64,000 bases of DNA from Streptomyces sp. 3214.6 (lineage in GTDB: Bacteria > Actinomycetota > Actinomycetes > Streptomycetales > Streptomycetaceae), in contig NZ_LT670819.1 in NCBI RefSeq assembly GCF_900129855.1, forward strand, positions 2,170,001 through 2,234,000. The letters run 5' to 3'. Position numbers and translations under genes: made by a program. The notes under the pieces are model-generated. The model was not told the origin of the DNA. It ran no database searches and worked only from the letters and a program-made list of their open reading frames with translations. Below, one piece after another: positions 16,294-24,121 of this stretch; positions within the stretch are counted from its first letter, which is position 1; the number at the start of each line of letters is the position of its first letter.

Positions 16294-17835
16294 GTGCACC
16301 GTCCCCCCACCGTCGAGGCCGAGCTCGCCGCGGAACTGGCCGCCGTACGCCCCGCTCTCGGCCCCCGGTACTCGGCCGCGCTGCCCGGGGCGCGGGCGGC
16401 CGTGCTGACCCGGCTGTGGCGGGCCCTGGTCCACGAGCCGCTGCCCTGGATCGCGCACCGGGAGGAGTCGGGGACGCGGAGCGTGCTGCGGCTGCGTGAC
16501 GGCCGCCGTCTGCACGGTCCGCGCGCCGACCCGTACGCGACCGCCGCCTACGTGACCGAGGTGCGGCTTGACGGGGTGGCGTACGAGGATCCCGCGGCGT
16601 TGACGACGGCGCTGGCGGTGCCGCACGGCGGGGCCTTCGCCGCCGAACTCGGCCACAGCGTCGCGTCGTTGGCGCTGTCGCGGGCCGGGCAGGAGCCCGA
16701 CGACGCCTTGTCGAAGGACCCGCGGGAGTGGCCGGTGCACGACTGGGAGTGGGAACAGCGGGTGGTCGACGGCCACCCCTACCACCCCAACTGCCGTGCG
16801 CGGCCCGGGTTCTCGGTCGCCGAGCAGCTGGCGTACGGGCCCGAGCACCGGCCGTCGGTACGGCTGGGTCTACTGCCGGTGCCGGCCGGTGAGTGCCTGG
16901 TGTCGGGTGAGTGGCCGGAGCCGCTGCGGGACGGGGGCCGGCTGCTGATCCCGGTGCATCCGTGGCAGGCGGCGCACGTGCTCAAACGATCCTGCGAGGA
17001 GGAGCTCGTCGCGCATCCGCTGATGGCGCTGCGCACGCTCGCGCTGCCCGGCGGGCCGCATGTCAAGACCGCGCTGAGCACCCGGCTGACGTCCTCGGTG
17101 CGGGACATCTCCGTCGGCTCCATCGCCGCCTCCGCGGCCCTGTCGGCCTTCGCGGAGAATCTGACGCCGCGCACGGACGGCCTGCTGCACATGACCCGCA
17201 CGCTGGGCGCGGCCACCGCCGACTCCCCCGACCTGGCGGCCGTGTTGCGCGAGTCGCCGCGCGTGTACGGGGCGCCGGGCGAGCACGTCGTCCCGGTGGG
17301 GGCCCTCGCCGGAACCGAACTTCCGGGCTCCGCGGTCTGGTTGGCGCAGTTCGCACGGCTCGCGCTCACCGTCGGGCTGCGCCTGCTGGAACTGGGCGTG
17401 GCGTTGGAGGCGCACGGCCAGAACCTGCTGGTCGTGCTGTCGGCTTCGGGCGCGCCGCTGCGGCTGGTCTACCGCGACCTGGCCGACATCCGGGTCAGTC
17501 CGGCCCGGCTGGCCCGACACGGCGTCCCGCTGCCGGCCGACCTGCCCGCCCGGATCCTCACGGACGACGTCACGGCGCTGCGACGCAAGCTGTTCGGCTC
17601 CCTGGTCGCGGGCGCGCTCGCGGCGACGGCAGGTAGCCGCCCGGCCCTGCGGACGGCCCTGGAGTCGGCCCTGGGGGACCTGCCGCGCACCCCGGACCTC
17701 ACGGCATTGCGCGAGGATCCGCTTCCCACAAAGGCACTGACACTGATGCGGCTGTCGCCGGGCGTACCCGGCGACCAGTGGACACTTCTGCCCAACCCGC
17801 TGTCCCCCAACCCGGCCCCGCCGAACACGAACTGA
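16294..17835 (+). CDS. NIS siderophore synthetase, IucA/IucC family
   Basis: 513 aa, second NIS ligase of the divergent pair. Motifs: VVDGHPYHPNCRARPG, IPVHPWQAAHVLKR, STRLTSSVRDISVGSIAASA, EAHGQNLLV and a C-terminal MRLSPG followed by LLPNPL. GTG at 16294 with CAGGAG 9 nt upstream. Two ligases encoded together usually act in sequence on one dicarboxylate core; that is a family-based inference. Downstream is a 157-bp gap to the VWA gene, which has its own promoter-like signal. Confidence 0.92.
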   Translation: MHRPPTVEAELAAELAAVRPALGPRYSAALPGARAAVLTRLWRALVHEPLPWIAHREESGTRSVLRLRDGRRLHGPRADPYATAAYVTEVRLDGVAYEDPAALTTALAVPHGGAFAAELGHSVASLALSRAGQEPDDALSKDPREWPVHDWEWEQRVVDGHPYHPNCRARPGFSVAEQLAYGPEHRPSVRLGLLPVPAGECLVSGEWPEPLRDGGRLLIPVHPWQAAHVLKRSCEEELVAHPLMALRTLALPGGPHVKTALSTRLTSSVRDISVGSIAASAALSAFAENLTPRTDGLLHMTRTLGAATADSPDLAAVLRESPRVYGAPGEHVVPVGALAGTELPGSAVWLAQFARLALTVGLRLLELGVALEAHGQNLLVVLSASGAPLRLVYRDLADIRVSPARLARHGVPLPADLPARILTDDVTALRRKLFGSLVAGALAATAGSRPALRTALESALGDLPRTPDLTALREDPLPTKALTLMRLSPGVPGDQWTLLPNPLSPNPAPPNTN

Positions 17836-17956
17836 CCACGTTCCCGGCGACCAAGTCCCACCGCGCCACCGAACCCGCCTGTGCGCGCCACCGAGGCCGC
17901 CGGTCCCACACGCGGCGTGATGCCGCCGCCGTTTCGTGAGCGGTGGTGTCGTCGTT

Positions 17957-17986
17957 TTGTGGCAAGACGCCTCTGATCAATAGGAT
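17957..17986 (+). promoter_or_regulatory. Candidate leaderless promoter of the VWA gene
   Basis: TTGTGG (17957-17962), 18-bp spacer, TAGGAT (17981-17986), then 6 nt to the ATG at 17993. No Shine-Dalgarno sequence lies between. The spacing suggests transcription starts at or next to the A of ATG. Confidence 0.45.
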
Positions 17987-17992
17987 CCGCCG

Positions 17993-19255
17993 ATGATCAG
18001 AACACAACGGCTGGCGGCGGGCGTCTGCGCCCTGCTCGCCCTGCTCGCGGCCGGGATCGCGTTCCCGGCCGGGGCGGTAGCCGACGAGACCACCGCCCTC
18101 GCGCCCAAGGTCGACCTGGTCCTCGACGTCAGCGGTTCGATGCGGACGAAGGACATGGACGGCGGGACGCGGATGGCCGCGGCCAAGCAGGCGTTCAACG
18201 AGGTGCTGGACGCGACCCCGGAGAACGTTCTCCTGGGCATCCGCACCCTCGGCGCCAACTACCCGGGCGACGACCAGAAGACGGGCTGCAAGGACACCGC
18301 GCAGCTCTACCCGGTCGGCCCGCTGGACCGCACCGAGGCGAAGACGGCGGTGGCGACCCTGTCGCCGACCGGCTGGACACCGATCGGCCCCGCACTACTG
18401 AAGGCGGCCGACGACCTCGAGGGCGGCACCGGCTCCAAGCGCATCGTGCTGATCAGCGACGGTGAGGACACCTGCGCCCCGCTCGACCCGTGCGTGGTGG
18501 CCCGCGAGATCGCGGCCAAGGGCATCGGCCTGACCATCGACACCCTCGGCCTGGTGCCGAACGTCAAGATGCGCCAGCAGCTCAGCTGCATCGCCGAGGC
18601 GACCGGCGGCACCTACACGTCGGTGGAGCACACCGAGGAACTCACCGACCGTGTAAACCAGTTGGTCGACCGGGCCGCCGACCCCGTGGTGACGCCGGTG
18701 GCCGCCACGGGCGCCGCCTCCTGCACCAAGGCGCCCACCCTGAAGTCCGGTCTGTACACCGACCGCGAGGAGTTCGGCCAGGAGCGTTGGTACAAGGTCG
18801 ACGTGGAGCCGGGCCAGGAACTGCGCGCCTCGGTGAGCGTGTCGGCGGACCGGGCCATGAACCCCGACTACGGGGTGCTGCTGCGGGCGGTCACGGTGCA
18901 CGGCCGGGAGATCGTGCGCGGCGAGGCGTCCGGCAACGGCCGTACCGACGTCATCTCGACCGGTCTGCGCTACCCGAAGGCGGAGAGCGACGAGGACGAG
19001 GCGCCCGCCGAGACGGTGTGCGTGCAGGTGACCAATTCCTACTCGGCGGCGGCCGGCGTGAAGACCACGCCGGGCATGCCGCTGGAGCTGACCGTGGACG
19101 TGGTCGACGGCCCGTCGCAGGCGAGCGACGTCGCCTCCTTCGGCCTCGGCCGCGGCTGGTGGCTGCTGGGCGTCCTGGTGCTGGTCGGCTTCCTCGCGGG
19201 AGTGCTGTGGGGCTGGCTGTCACGCTGGCGGGTCGCGGTCTGGAGGACCAACTGA
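17993..19255 (+). CDS. Secreted, membrane-anchored von Willebrand factor A domain protein
   Basis: 420 aa. Signal peptide (1-30, ends ...AGAVADE), VWA domain at about 35-225 with the MIDAS motif DVSGSM and LISDGEDTC, then a beta-rich extracellular region with several cysteines, and a C-terminal membrane helix (WWLLGVLVLVGFLAGVLW) with a short basic tail. The VWA domain should bind a divalent metal and a protein partner outside the membrane. The stop overlaps the next start by one base (TGATG), so the downstream secreted protein is probably its partner. Function beyond adhesion or complex assembly is unknown. Confidence 0.9.
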   Translation: MIRTQRLAAGVCALLALLAAGIAFPAGAVADETTALAPKVDLVLDVSGSMRTKDMDGGTRMAAAKQAFNEVLDATPENVLLGIRTLGANYPGDDQKTGCKDTAQLYPVGPLDRTEAKTAVATLSPTGWTPIGPALLKAADDLEGGTGSKRIVLISDGEDTCAPLDPCVVAREIAAKGIGLTIDTLGLVPNVKMRQQLSCIAEATGGTYTSVEHTEELTDRVNQLVDRAADPVVTPVAATGAASCTKAPTLKSGLYTDREEFGQERWYKVDVEPGQELRASVSVSADRAMNPDYGVLLRAVTVHGREIVRGEASGNGRTDVISTGLRYPKAESDEDEAPAETVCVQVTNSYSAAAGVKTTPGMPLELTVDVVDGPSQASDVASFGLGRGWWLLGVLVLVGFLAGVLWGWLSRWRVAVWRTN

Positions 19256-20082
19256 TGCGGATCACACGCGTGTTGAACAGCGCCCTGCCCGCTCTGGGAC
19301 TGGCGCTCGGGCTGACGCTCGGCCCGGCGGCGACATCGGCCACGGCCGACGCCACCCCGTCGGCGAGCCCGTCAGGCGACAGCTCCGCGCCCACCGAGGC
19401 GGGCACGTCGTTCCGTACGGCGACGGAGATCGACCAGGGACAGACGGCGACGGCGAGCGGCTCCGCGGGCGACTACCTGTACTGGTCGTTCCCGGCGGAC
19501 TCGGGTCAACGCCCCACCGTGAAGGCGAAGGTGAAACTGCCTCAGACGCACACCGCGCAGACCTGGCAGGTCGACGTGTACGACGGTCTGCGGCGCCGCC
19601 AGGCCTGCCAGTACGGCGCCCAGACGCGCACCGCCGCCGTCGGCGCGACCTCCGTCGAGCTGGCCTGCGTACTGCGCACGGTCCGCGCCTGGTCGGAGCC
19701 GTGGGCGAACGACCCGCTGCCGGGCACGTACTACGTCCGTCTGACGGCCCTGGACCTGAAGGCGGGCGACCTGGGCCTGCCGGTCGACACCGAACTGCGG
19801 GTGGACTCCAAGGACATCGGTGGAGCCGCGGCCGTCGACGGTTCGCTGGCGAAGCCACTGGTTCCGGGTATCGCCGTGAAGTCCAAGGCGGAGAAGGACG
19901 ATTCGTCGGCCACGGCCGTCCTGTCCAGCATCGAGCCGGATGACGGGTGGGCGTCCGGCTGGTGGTCCGACCGGTGGGTGTGGACCGCGATCGGCGCGAT
20001 CCTGGCCGCCCTCGCCGGCATCGGCGGCTACACGCTGACGCGCGGCTCGGGACGACCGAGGAACGTACCGCCGGCCGCCTGA
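19255..20082 (+). CDS. Secreted protein with C-terminal membrane anchor, partner of the VWA protein
   Basis: 275 aa, function not recognised. Signal peptide (1-32), Ser/Pro-rich stretch, a beta-rich domain (SFRTATEIDQGQTATASGS, GDYLYWSFPADSG) that resembles the C-terminal half of the preceding VWA protein, then a membrane helix (WVWTAIGAILAALAGIGGYTL) and a short basic tail. Two cysteines near residues 120 and 142 could form a disulfide. Translationally coupled to the VWA gene. A hairpin terminator follows. Confidence 0.85.
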   Translation: MRITRVLNSALPALGLALGLTLGPAATSATADATPSASPSGDSSAPTEAGTSFRTATEIDQGQTATASGSAGDYLYWSFPADSGQRPTVKAKVKLPQTHTAQTWQVDVYDGLRRRQACQYGAQTRTAAVGATSVELACVLRTVRAWSEPWANDPLPGTYYVRLTALDLKAGDLGLPVDTELRVDSKDIGGAAAVDGSLAKPLVPGIAVKSKAEKDDSSATAVLSSIEPDDGWASGWWSDRWVWTAIGAILAALAGIGGYTLTRGSGRPRNVPPAA

Positions 20083-20101
20083 CATCTGCTTGACGCACCA
20101 T

Positions 20102-20137
20102 CAGAAGGCCTACCGCAGCACGGCGGTGGGCCTTCTG
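20102..20137. terminator. Hairpin terminator between convergent genes
   Basis: 15-bp arms (20102-20116 and 20123-20137) with one mismatch and a 6-nt loop. It lies 20 nt after the VWA partner gene and before the 3' end of the opposing HxlR gene. Probably works in both directions. Confidence 0.7.
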
Positions 20138-20142
20138 CTGTG

Positions 20143-20190
20143 CAGACTTCTGTCCCGCATGCGCGACAGACTTCTGTCCCGCATGCGCGC
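20143..20190. repeat. 24-bp tandem duplication
   Basis: Two adjacent copies (20143-20166 and 20167-20190) of a 24-mer starting CAGACTTCTGTCCCGCATGC, identical except for the last base. It lies directly after the HxlR stop codon, outside coding sequence. Confidence 0.85.
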
Positions 20191-20192
20191 CC

Positions 20193-20834
20193 TCAGGCCT
20201 CCCGCAGCGCCTTGGCCAGAGCGCCGTCACCGGTCACGTCGATCCGCCCGGCGCGCACCGCGTCGAGCACGGTCAACTCCCCTTGGGCGACGGCCGTGCA
20301 GGTACCCGTGTCGAGGACGAGCCGCGCGTCGGGCTCCCCGGGCGCGGCGCCGAAGCCGTACACCGGCCCGCTCTCCGCACCGACGAACAAATGGAACTCC
20401 CCCTCCTCCAGCCGGACTTCGACAAGCCCCGCACCGTCGAGCCCCTCCCCTTGCAGCCCGTGCAGCAGGGGCAGCGCGAACCAGTGTGCGCGCAGGGCGT
20501 CGGTGGGCCGCCGCCGACCGAGTTCCCCTTCGCCCCACTTTCCCAGCGCCTGGAGTACCGGCAGCAACTCCCGCCCACGCTCGGTGAGTTCGTACACGTA
20601 GGCCGCGCCCGGCGGAGGCAGCCTGCGGCGGGTGGTCAGCCCGTCCCGCTCCATGTCCTTCAGCCGTGAGGCGAGCACGTCCGTGCTCACGCCGGGCAGG
20701 TCGGCGTGCAGGTCCGTGTAGCGGCGCGGGCCGGCGAGCAGCTCCCGGACGATCAGCAGGGTCCAGCGGTCACCGACGGTGTCGAGCGCGCGGGCGGCGG
20801 AACAGTACTGGTCGTAGCTTCGGCGAGGTGACAT
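20193..20834 (-). CDS. HxlR-family transcriptional regulator with C-terminal sterol-carrier-like domain
   Basis: 213 aa. N-terminal HxlR winged helix (1-110): YCSAARALDTVGDRWTLLIV, LLAGPRRYTDL and GVSTDVLASRLKDMERDGL. The C-terminal 100 residues (FHLFVGAESGPVYGFG, ALAKALREA) look like the SCP2-type domain fused to many actinobacterial HxlR proteins. ATG at 20834 is used; an in-frame ATG at 20852 is possible. Divergent from the aminotransferase gene, with inverted repeats between them, so it likely represses itself and that gene. Confidence 0.88.
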   Translation of the reverse strand: MSPRRSYDQYCSAARALDTVGDRWTLLIVRELLAGPRRYTDLHADLPGVSTDVLASRLKDMERDGLTTRRRLPPPGAAYVYELTERGRELLPVLQALGKWGEGELGRRRPTDALRAHWFALPLLHGLQGEGLDGAGLVEVRLEEGEFHLFVGAESGPVYGFGAAPGEPDARLVLDTGTCTAVAQGELTVLDAVRAGRIDVTGDGALAKALREA

Positions 20835-20863
20835 GGCACGCAGTCTAGACATGTCGTTGGACT

Positions 20864-20891
20864 TTCCAAGCTGGAACTTGGTAAAACCAAG
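20864..20891. promoter_or_regulatory. Inverted repeats, candidate HxlR operator
   Basis: TTCCA-AGC-TGGAA at 20864-20876 and CTTGGT-AAA-ACCAAG at 20877-20891, back to back in the 87-bp divergent spacer. The positions suit control of both flanking genes. Confidence 0.5.
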
Positions 20892-20921
20892 CAACACAAC
20901 GAACCGGAGGGGCGAGCGCGC

Positions 20922-22130
20922 ATGGAGTTCCGGCAGTCGAACAAGTTGAGCGAGGTCTGTTACGAGATCCGCGGCCCGGTGATCGAGCACGCCGACGCGC
21001 TGGAGGCGGCGGGCCACAGCGTCCTGCGCCTGAACACCGGCAACCCCGCGCTCTTCGGTTTCGAGGCGCCGGAGGAGATCCTCCAGGACATGATCCGGAT
21101 GCTCCCGCAGGCGCACGGCTACACGGATTCGCGCGGCATCCTCTCCGCCCGTCGCGCCGTGGCCCAGCGCTACCAGGAGCGGGGCCTGGAGGTCGGCGTC
21201 GACGACGTCTTCCTCGGCAACGGCATCTCCGAGCTGATCTCGATGGCCGTACAGGCGCTGGTCGAGGACGGCGACGAGATCCTCATCCCGGCCCCCGACT
21301 TCCCCCTCTGGACGGCGGTCACCACGCTGGCGGGCGGCAAGGCGGTGCACTACCTGTGCGACGAGCAGGCCGACTGGTACCCCGACCTGGACGACATGGC
21401 GTCGAAGATCACGGACCGTACGAAAGCGGTTGTGATCATCAATCCGAACAACCCCACCGGCGCGGTCTACCCCAAGGAGATCATCGAGGGCATCCTCGAC
21501 CTCGCCCGTCGGCACGGCCTGATGGTCTTCGCCGACGAGATCTACGACCAGATCCTGTACGACGACGCCGTGCACCACTCGGTCGCCGCGCTCGCCCCCG
21601 ACCTGGTCGTCCTGACCTTCTGCGGCCTGTCGAAGACGTACCGGGTGGCCGGCTTCCGCTCGGGGTGGCTGGTGATCACCGGCCCGAAGCAGCACGCGAG
21701 GAACTACCTGGAGGGCCTGACCATGCTGGCCTCCATGCGTCTGTGCGCCAACGCGCCCGCCCAGTACGCCATCCAGGCCGCGCTCGGCGGCCGGCAGTCC
21801 ATCGACGACCTGACCGCCCCGGGCGGCAGGCTGTACGAACAGCGCACCGTGGCCTGGGAGAAGCTCAACGAGATCCCCGGCGTGTCGTGTGTGAAGCCGA
21901 AGGGCTCGCTGTACGCCTTCCCGCGTCTCGACCCCAAGGTGCACAAGATCCACGACGACGAGAAGTTCGTCCTGGACCTGCTGCTGAGGGAGAAGATCCA
22001 GGTGGTCCAGGGCACGGGCTTCAATTGGCCCACCCCCGACCACTTCCGCATCCTCACTCTTCCCCAGGCGGACGACCTGGAGGCCGCCATCGGCCGGATC
22101 GGACGCTTCCTGAGCGGGTACCGGCAGTAG
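20922..22130 (+). CDS. Class I/II pyridoxal-phosphate aminotransferase, alanine-type (AlaA-like)
   Basis: 402 aa, normal size for the family. Probably interconverts alanine/2-oxoglutarate and pyruvate/glutamate. Conserved elements: LNTGNPALFGF, the HGYTDSRGILSAR substrate loop, VVIINPNNPTGAVY, FADEIYDQILYD, FCGLSKTYRVAGFRSGW with the PLP lysine in SKTYR, and a C-terminal RILTLPQ. ATG at 20922 with CGGAGGGG upstream. Divergent from the HxlR regulator. The exact amino-donor preference is not visible. Confidence 0.92.
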   Translation: MEFRQSNKLSEVCYEIRGPVIEHADALEAAGHSVLRLNTGNPALFGFEAPEEILQDMIRMLPQAHGYTDSRGILSARRAVAQRYQERGLEVGVDDVFLGNGISELISMAVQALVEDGDEILIPAPDFPLWTAVTTLAGGKAVHYLCDEQADWYPDLDDMASKITDRTKAVVIINPNNPTGAVYPKEIIEGILDLARRHGLMVFADEIYDQILYDDAVHHSVAALAPDLVVLTFCGLSKTYRVAGFRSGWLVITGPKQHARNYLEGLTMLASMRLCANAPAQYAIQAALGGRQSIDDLTAPGGRLYEQRTVAWEKLNEIPGVSCVKPKGSLYAFPRLDPKVHKIHDDEKFVLDLLLREKIQVVQGTGFNWPTPDHFRILTLPQADDLEAAIGRIGRFLSGYRQ

Positions 22131-22206
22131 CGCCTCGCGCGTGCCGGACTGCGCCGAGCGACGCCCTGTGACACGGTGCTGTTCAGGCACGGCAGGAAGG
22201 GCACAC

Positions 22207-22806
22207 GTGGGCGACCTGTTTCTCGTCCGGCACGGCGAGACCTCCTGGTCGCGCTCCGGACGGCACACCGGATCGACGGACGTCCCGCTCACCGAGGACG
22301 GGCGGACTCAGGCACGGCGGCTCGTGCCGCTGATCCGCGCGCACCCGATCGGGGCGGCGTTCGTCAGCCCGCTGCGGCGGGCGCGGGAGACGGCGGAGCT
22401 GATCGGGCTGCACGACGTCCGAGTCGACGCCGACCTGCACGAGTGGGACTACGGCGGCTACGAGGGCATCACAACCGACGAGATCCAGCGCACGCGACCG
22501 GGCTGGTTCCTGTTCACGGACGGCGTCGCGCCCGGCCCGCCCGACCATCCCGGGGAGACGCCCGAGCAGGTCGGGGAGCGGGCCGACCGGATGCTGGCCA
22601 AGGTCGACGCGGCGCACGCCGACACCGAGGGGTGCGTGGTGCTGGTGGGGCATGGCCACTTCCTGCGGGTGCTGACCGCCCGCCGGCTCGGACTGCCCCC
22701 GTCGGCGGGCGCGCTGTTCCAACTGGCCACGGGCACGCTGTGCCGGCTCGGCACGGAGCACGGGCGGCCGGTGATCGCCGGCTGGAATGTCAGACCCGGG
22801 TCGTAG
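22207..22806 (+). CDS. Histidine phosphatase (phosphoglycerate-mutase-like)
   Basis: 199 aa, a cytoplasmic phosphatase of unknown substrate. Both catalytic motifs are intact: LVRHGETSWS near the N-terminus (phospho-acceptor His) and LVGHGHFLRVL for the second His; also WDYGGYEG with the acid/base residue. GTG at 22207 with GGAAGG 7 nt upstream; the frame upstream lacks family similarity. It follows the aminotransferase by 76 nt and is closed by a hairpin at 22808-22844. Confidence 0.9.
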   Translation: MGDLFLVRHGETSWSRSGRHTGSTDVPLTEDGRTQARRLVPLIRAHPIGAAFVSPLRRARETAELIGLHDVRVDADLHEWDYGGYEGITTDEIQRTRPGWFLFTDGVAPGPPDHPGETPEQVGERADRMLAKVDAAHADTEGCVVLVGHGHFLRVLTARRLGLPPSAGALFQLATGTLCRLGTEHGRPVIAGWNVRPGS

Positions 22807-22807
22807 C

Positions 22808-22844
22808 CTTCGAGGAGGCCCTGCCGAGGGGGCAGCACTCGAAG
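22808..22844 (+). terminator. Stem-loop after the histidine phosphatase
   Basis: Outer arms CTTCGAG/CTCGAAG (22808-22814, 22838-22844) and inner arms CTGCC/GGCAG. It begins 2 nt after the stop codon and ends 10 nt before the next GTG, so it may act as terminator or attenuator. Confidence 0.5.
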
Positions 22845-22854
22845 GGAGCACGCC

Positions 22855-23520
22855 GTGACCCGACCGCCGACCGCCGCGCAACGGCGTGTGATCGACGCCG
22901 CCGAACCGGTCACCGGGCGGTTGCGGGGTACGCAGGCGCAGCTCGCGGCCCTGGTGAGGCACGGGCTCGCGTTCCGGCACCCGCGGCCGCCGCACGATCA
23001 CTTTCTGACCCCGGCGGGGCACCGGATACGGGAAGCTGTGCCCGAGCCGCCTGCCGAGCGGCGTGATGCGGACGCCCCCGGCAGCGGCGGTGCTGGTGAT
23101 GCCGGGGGTGCCACGGGGGTGTTCGCGGCGCGCGTCGGGGGCGAGGAAGACGTCGGGGAAGCCGGGCCCGCCCGGACCCGTGAGGTGCACAGTGCCTGGC
23201 AGGGGCTGCTGGAGCTGCGCCGGATGACCAACCCTGGCGGCGGCATGGACCGGCCCTGCGGCTGGGAGCGCACGCATCTCGTGCGGGCCGCCGCGCTCGC
23301 CCTGGAGGCGGCCGGTCACCGCCCCGCCGGCCCGGCGGGCACGGACGGCTACCGGGTGCGGGCGACCCCGCAGCCGGAGGCGGTGGCCGTGCACGGGCCG
23401 GACGGCGTGACGCTGCGCGCCTGTGCAGCCACGCTGGAGAAGGCGGGCTGGCAGGTCGGCGAGCACACCGATCCCCGGACGAGAGCGCGCTATCTGCTGG
23501 CTTCCCCACGCCGAATGTGA
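22855..23520 (+). CDS. Hypothetical protein, possible winged-helix N-terminus
   Basis: 221 aa, not recognised. Residues 1-60 (AAQRRVIDAAEPVTGRLRGT, LAALVRHGLAFRHPR) look like a short helix-turn-helix unit with a beta-wing. A low-complexity Gly/Ala/Asp stretch (65-105) separates it from a second part containing MDRPCGWERTHLVRAAALAL and a repeat-like half (TLEKAGWQVGEHTDPRTRAR). GTG start with GAAGGGAG upstream. Coding bias is typical of the genome. No function assigned. Confidence 0.75.
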   Translation: MTRPPTAAQRRVIDAAEPVTGRLRGTQAQLAALVRHGLAFRHPRPPHDHFLTPAGHRIREAVPEPPAERRDADAPGSGGAGDAGGATGVFAARVGGEEDVGEAGPARTREVHSAWQGLLELRRMTNPGGGMDRPCGWERTHLVRAAALALEAAGHRPAGPAGTDGYRVRATPQPEAVAVHGPDGVTLRACAATLEKAGWQVGEHTDPRTRARYLLASPRRM

Positions 23521-23549
23521 GGGACATGCCAAGATCGATGCCCAGTGCA

Positions 23550-23618
23550 TCGAAAGCCCACCGAAGCTCTTCGAGCCTTGGAGGCTCTTCGAAGCTCATC
23601 GAAGCTCATCGAATGCTC
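23550..23618. repeat. Short phased repeats upstream of the thioesterase
   Basis: TCGAAGCTCA is exact at 23589 and 23599. Related decamers occur at 23550 (TCGAAAGCCC), 23561 (CCGAAGCTCT), 23570 (TTCGAGCCTT) and 23609 (TCGAATGCTC), mostly at 10-11 bp intervals. It lies in the 118-bp gap before a GTG start, so it is a possible operator array. Confidence 0.5.
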
Positions 23619-23638
23619 GTCGACGAGAAGGGGAAGCA

Positions 23639-24061
23639 GTGAGCGAGCCGTTTTCCGTCCGCATCACCGTCCGCGGTTACGAGACGGACGTACAGGGCCA
23701 CGTGAACCAGAGCGTGTACATCAACTACGCGGAACACGCCCGCTGGTCCCTGCTGCGGGCCGCGGGCATCAGCCAGGCCGATCTGCTGGGGAGGGGCGTG
23801 GGACCGGTCGCCCTGGAGACGACCATCCGGTACAAGCGTGAACTCCTCGCCGGGGAGGAGATCGACGTCACCTGCGCCTTCGAGTGGGGCAGCGGGAAGA
23901 CGTTCCGGATCGAGCAGACCATCCGCAAGGCCGACGGCACGGTCGCCGCCGAACTCACGTCGGTCGGCGGTCTGCTGGACCTGGAGAAGCGCCGGATGAT
24001 CGCGCACCCGCACGACTGCTTCAAGGAACTGGCCAAGGACCCGGCCCTGTTCGAGTTTTAG
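23639..24061 (+). CDS. Acyl-CoA thioesterase, hotdog fold (4HBT family)
   Basis: 140 aa. Hydrolyses acyl-CoA thioesters in the cytoplasm; acyl specificity is unknown. Motifs: VRGYETDVQGHVNQSVYINY (the DxxGHVNN-like catalytic stretch with Asp) and ALETTIRYKRELLAGEEI. GTG at 23639 preceded by GAAGGGGAAG. The upstream spacer holds phased repeats. Convergent with the NmrA-like reductase. Confidence 0.9.
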   Translation: MSEPFSVRITVRGYETDVQGHVNQSVYINYAEHARWSLLRAAGISQADLLGRGVGPVALETTIRYKRELLAGEEIDVTCAFEWGSGKTFRIEQTIRKADGTVAAELTSVGGLLDLEKRRMIAHPHDCFKELAKDPALFEF

Positions 24062-24121
24062 GGCCCACGCCGTCGAGCCGGGTGATCACACCGACTCACG
24101 TTCCTCCGGCTCCCGGCTCCC

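Noticed and set aside
20835..22292. Long minus-strand extension of the HxlR frame
   Set aside because: It runs antisense through the aminotransferase; the HxlR domain begins at 20834.
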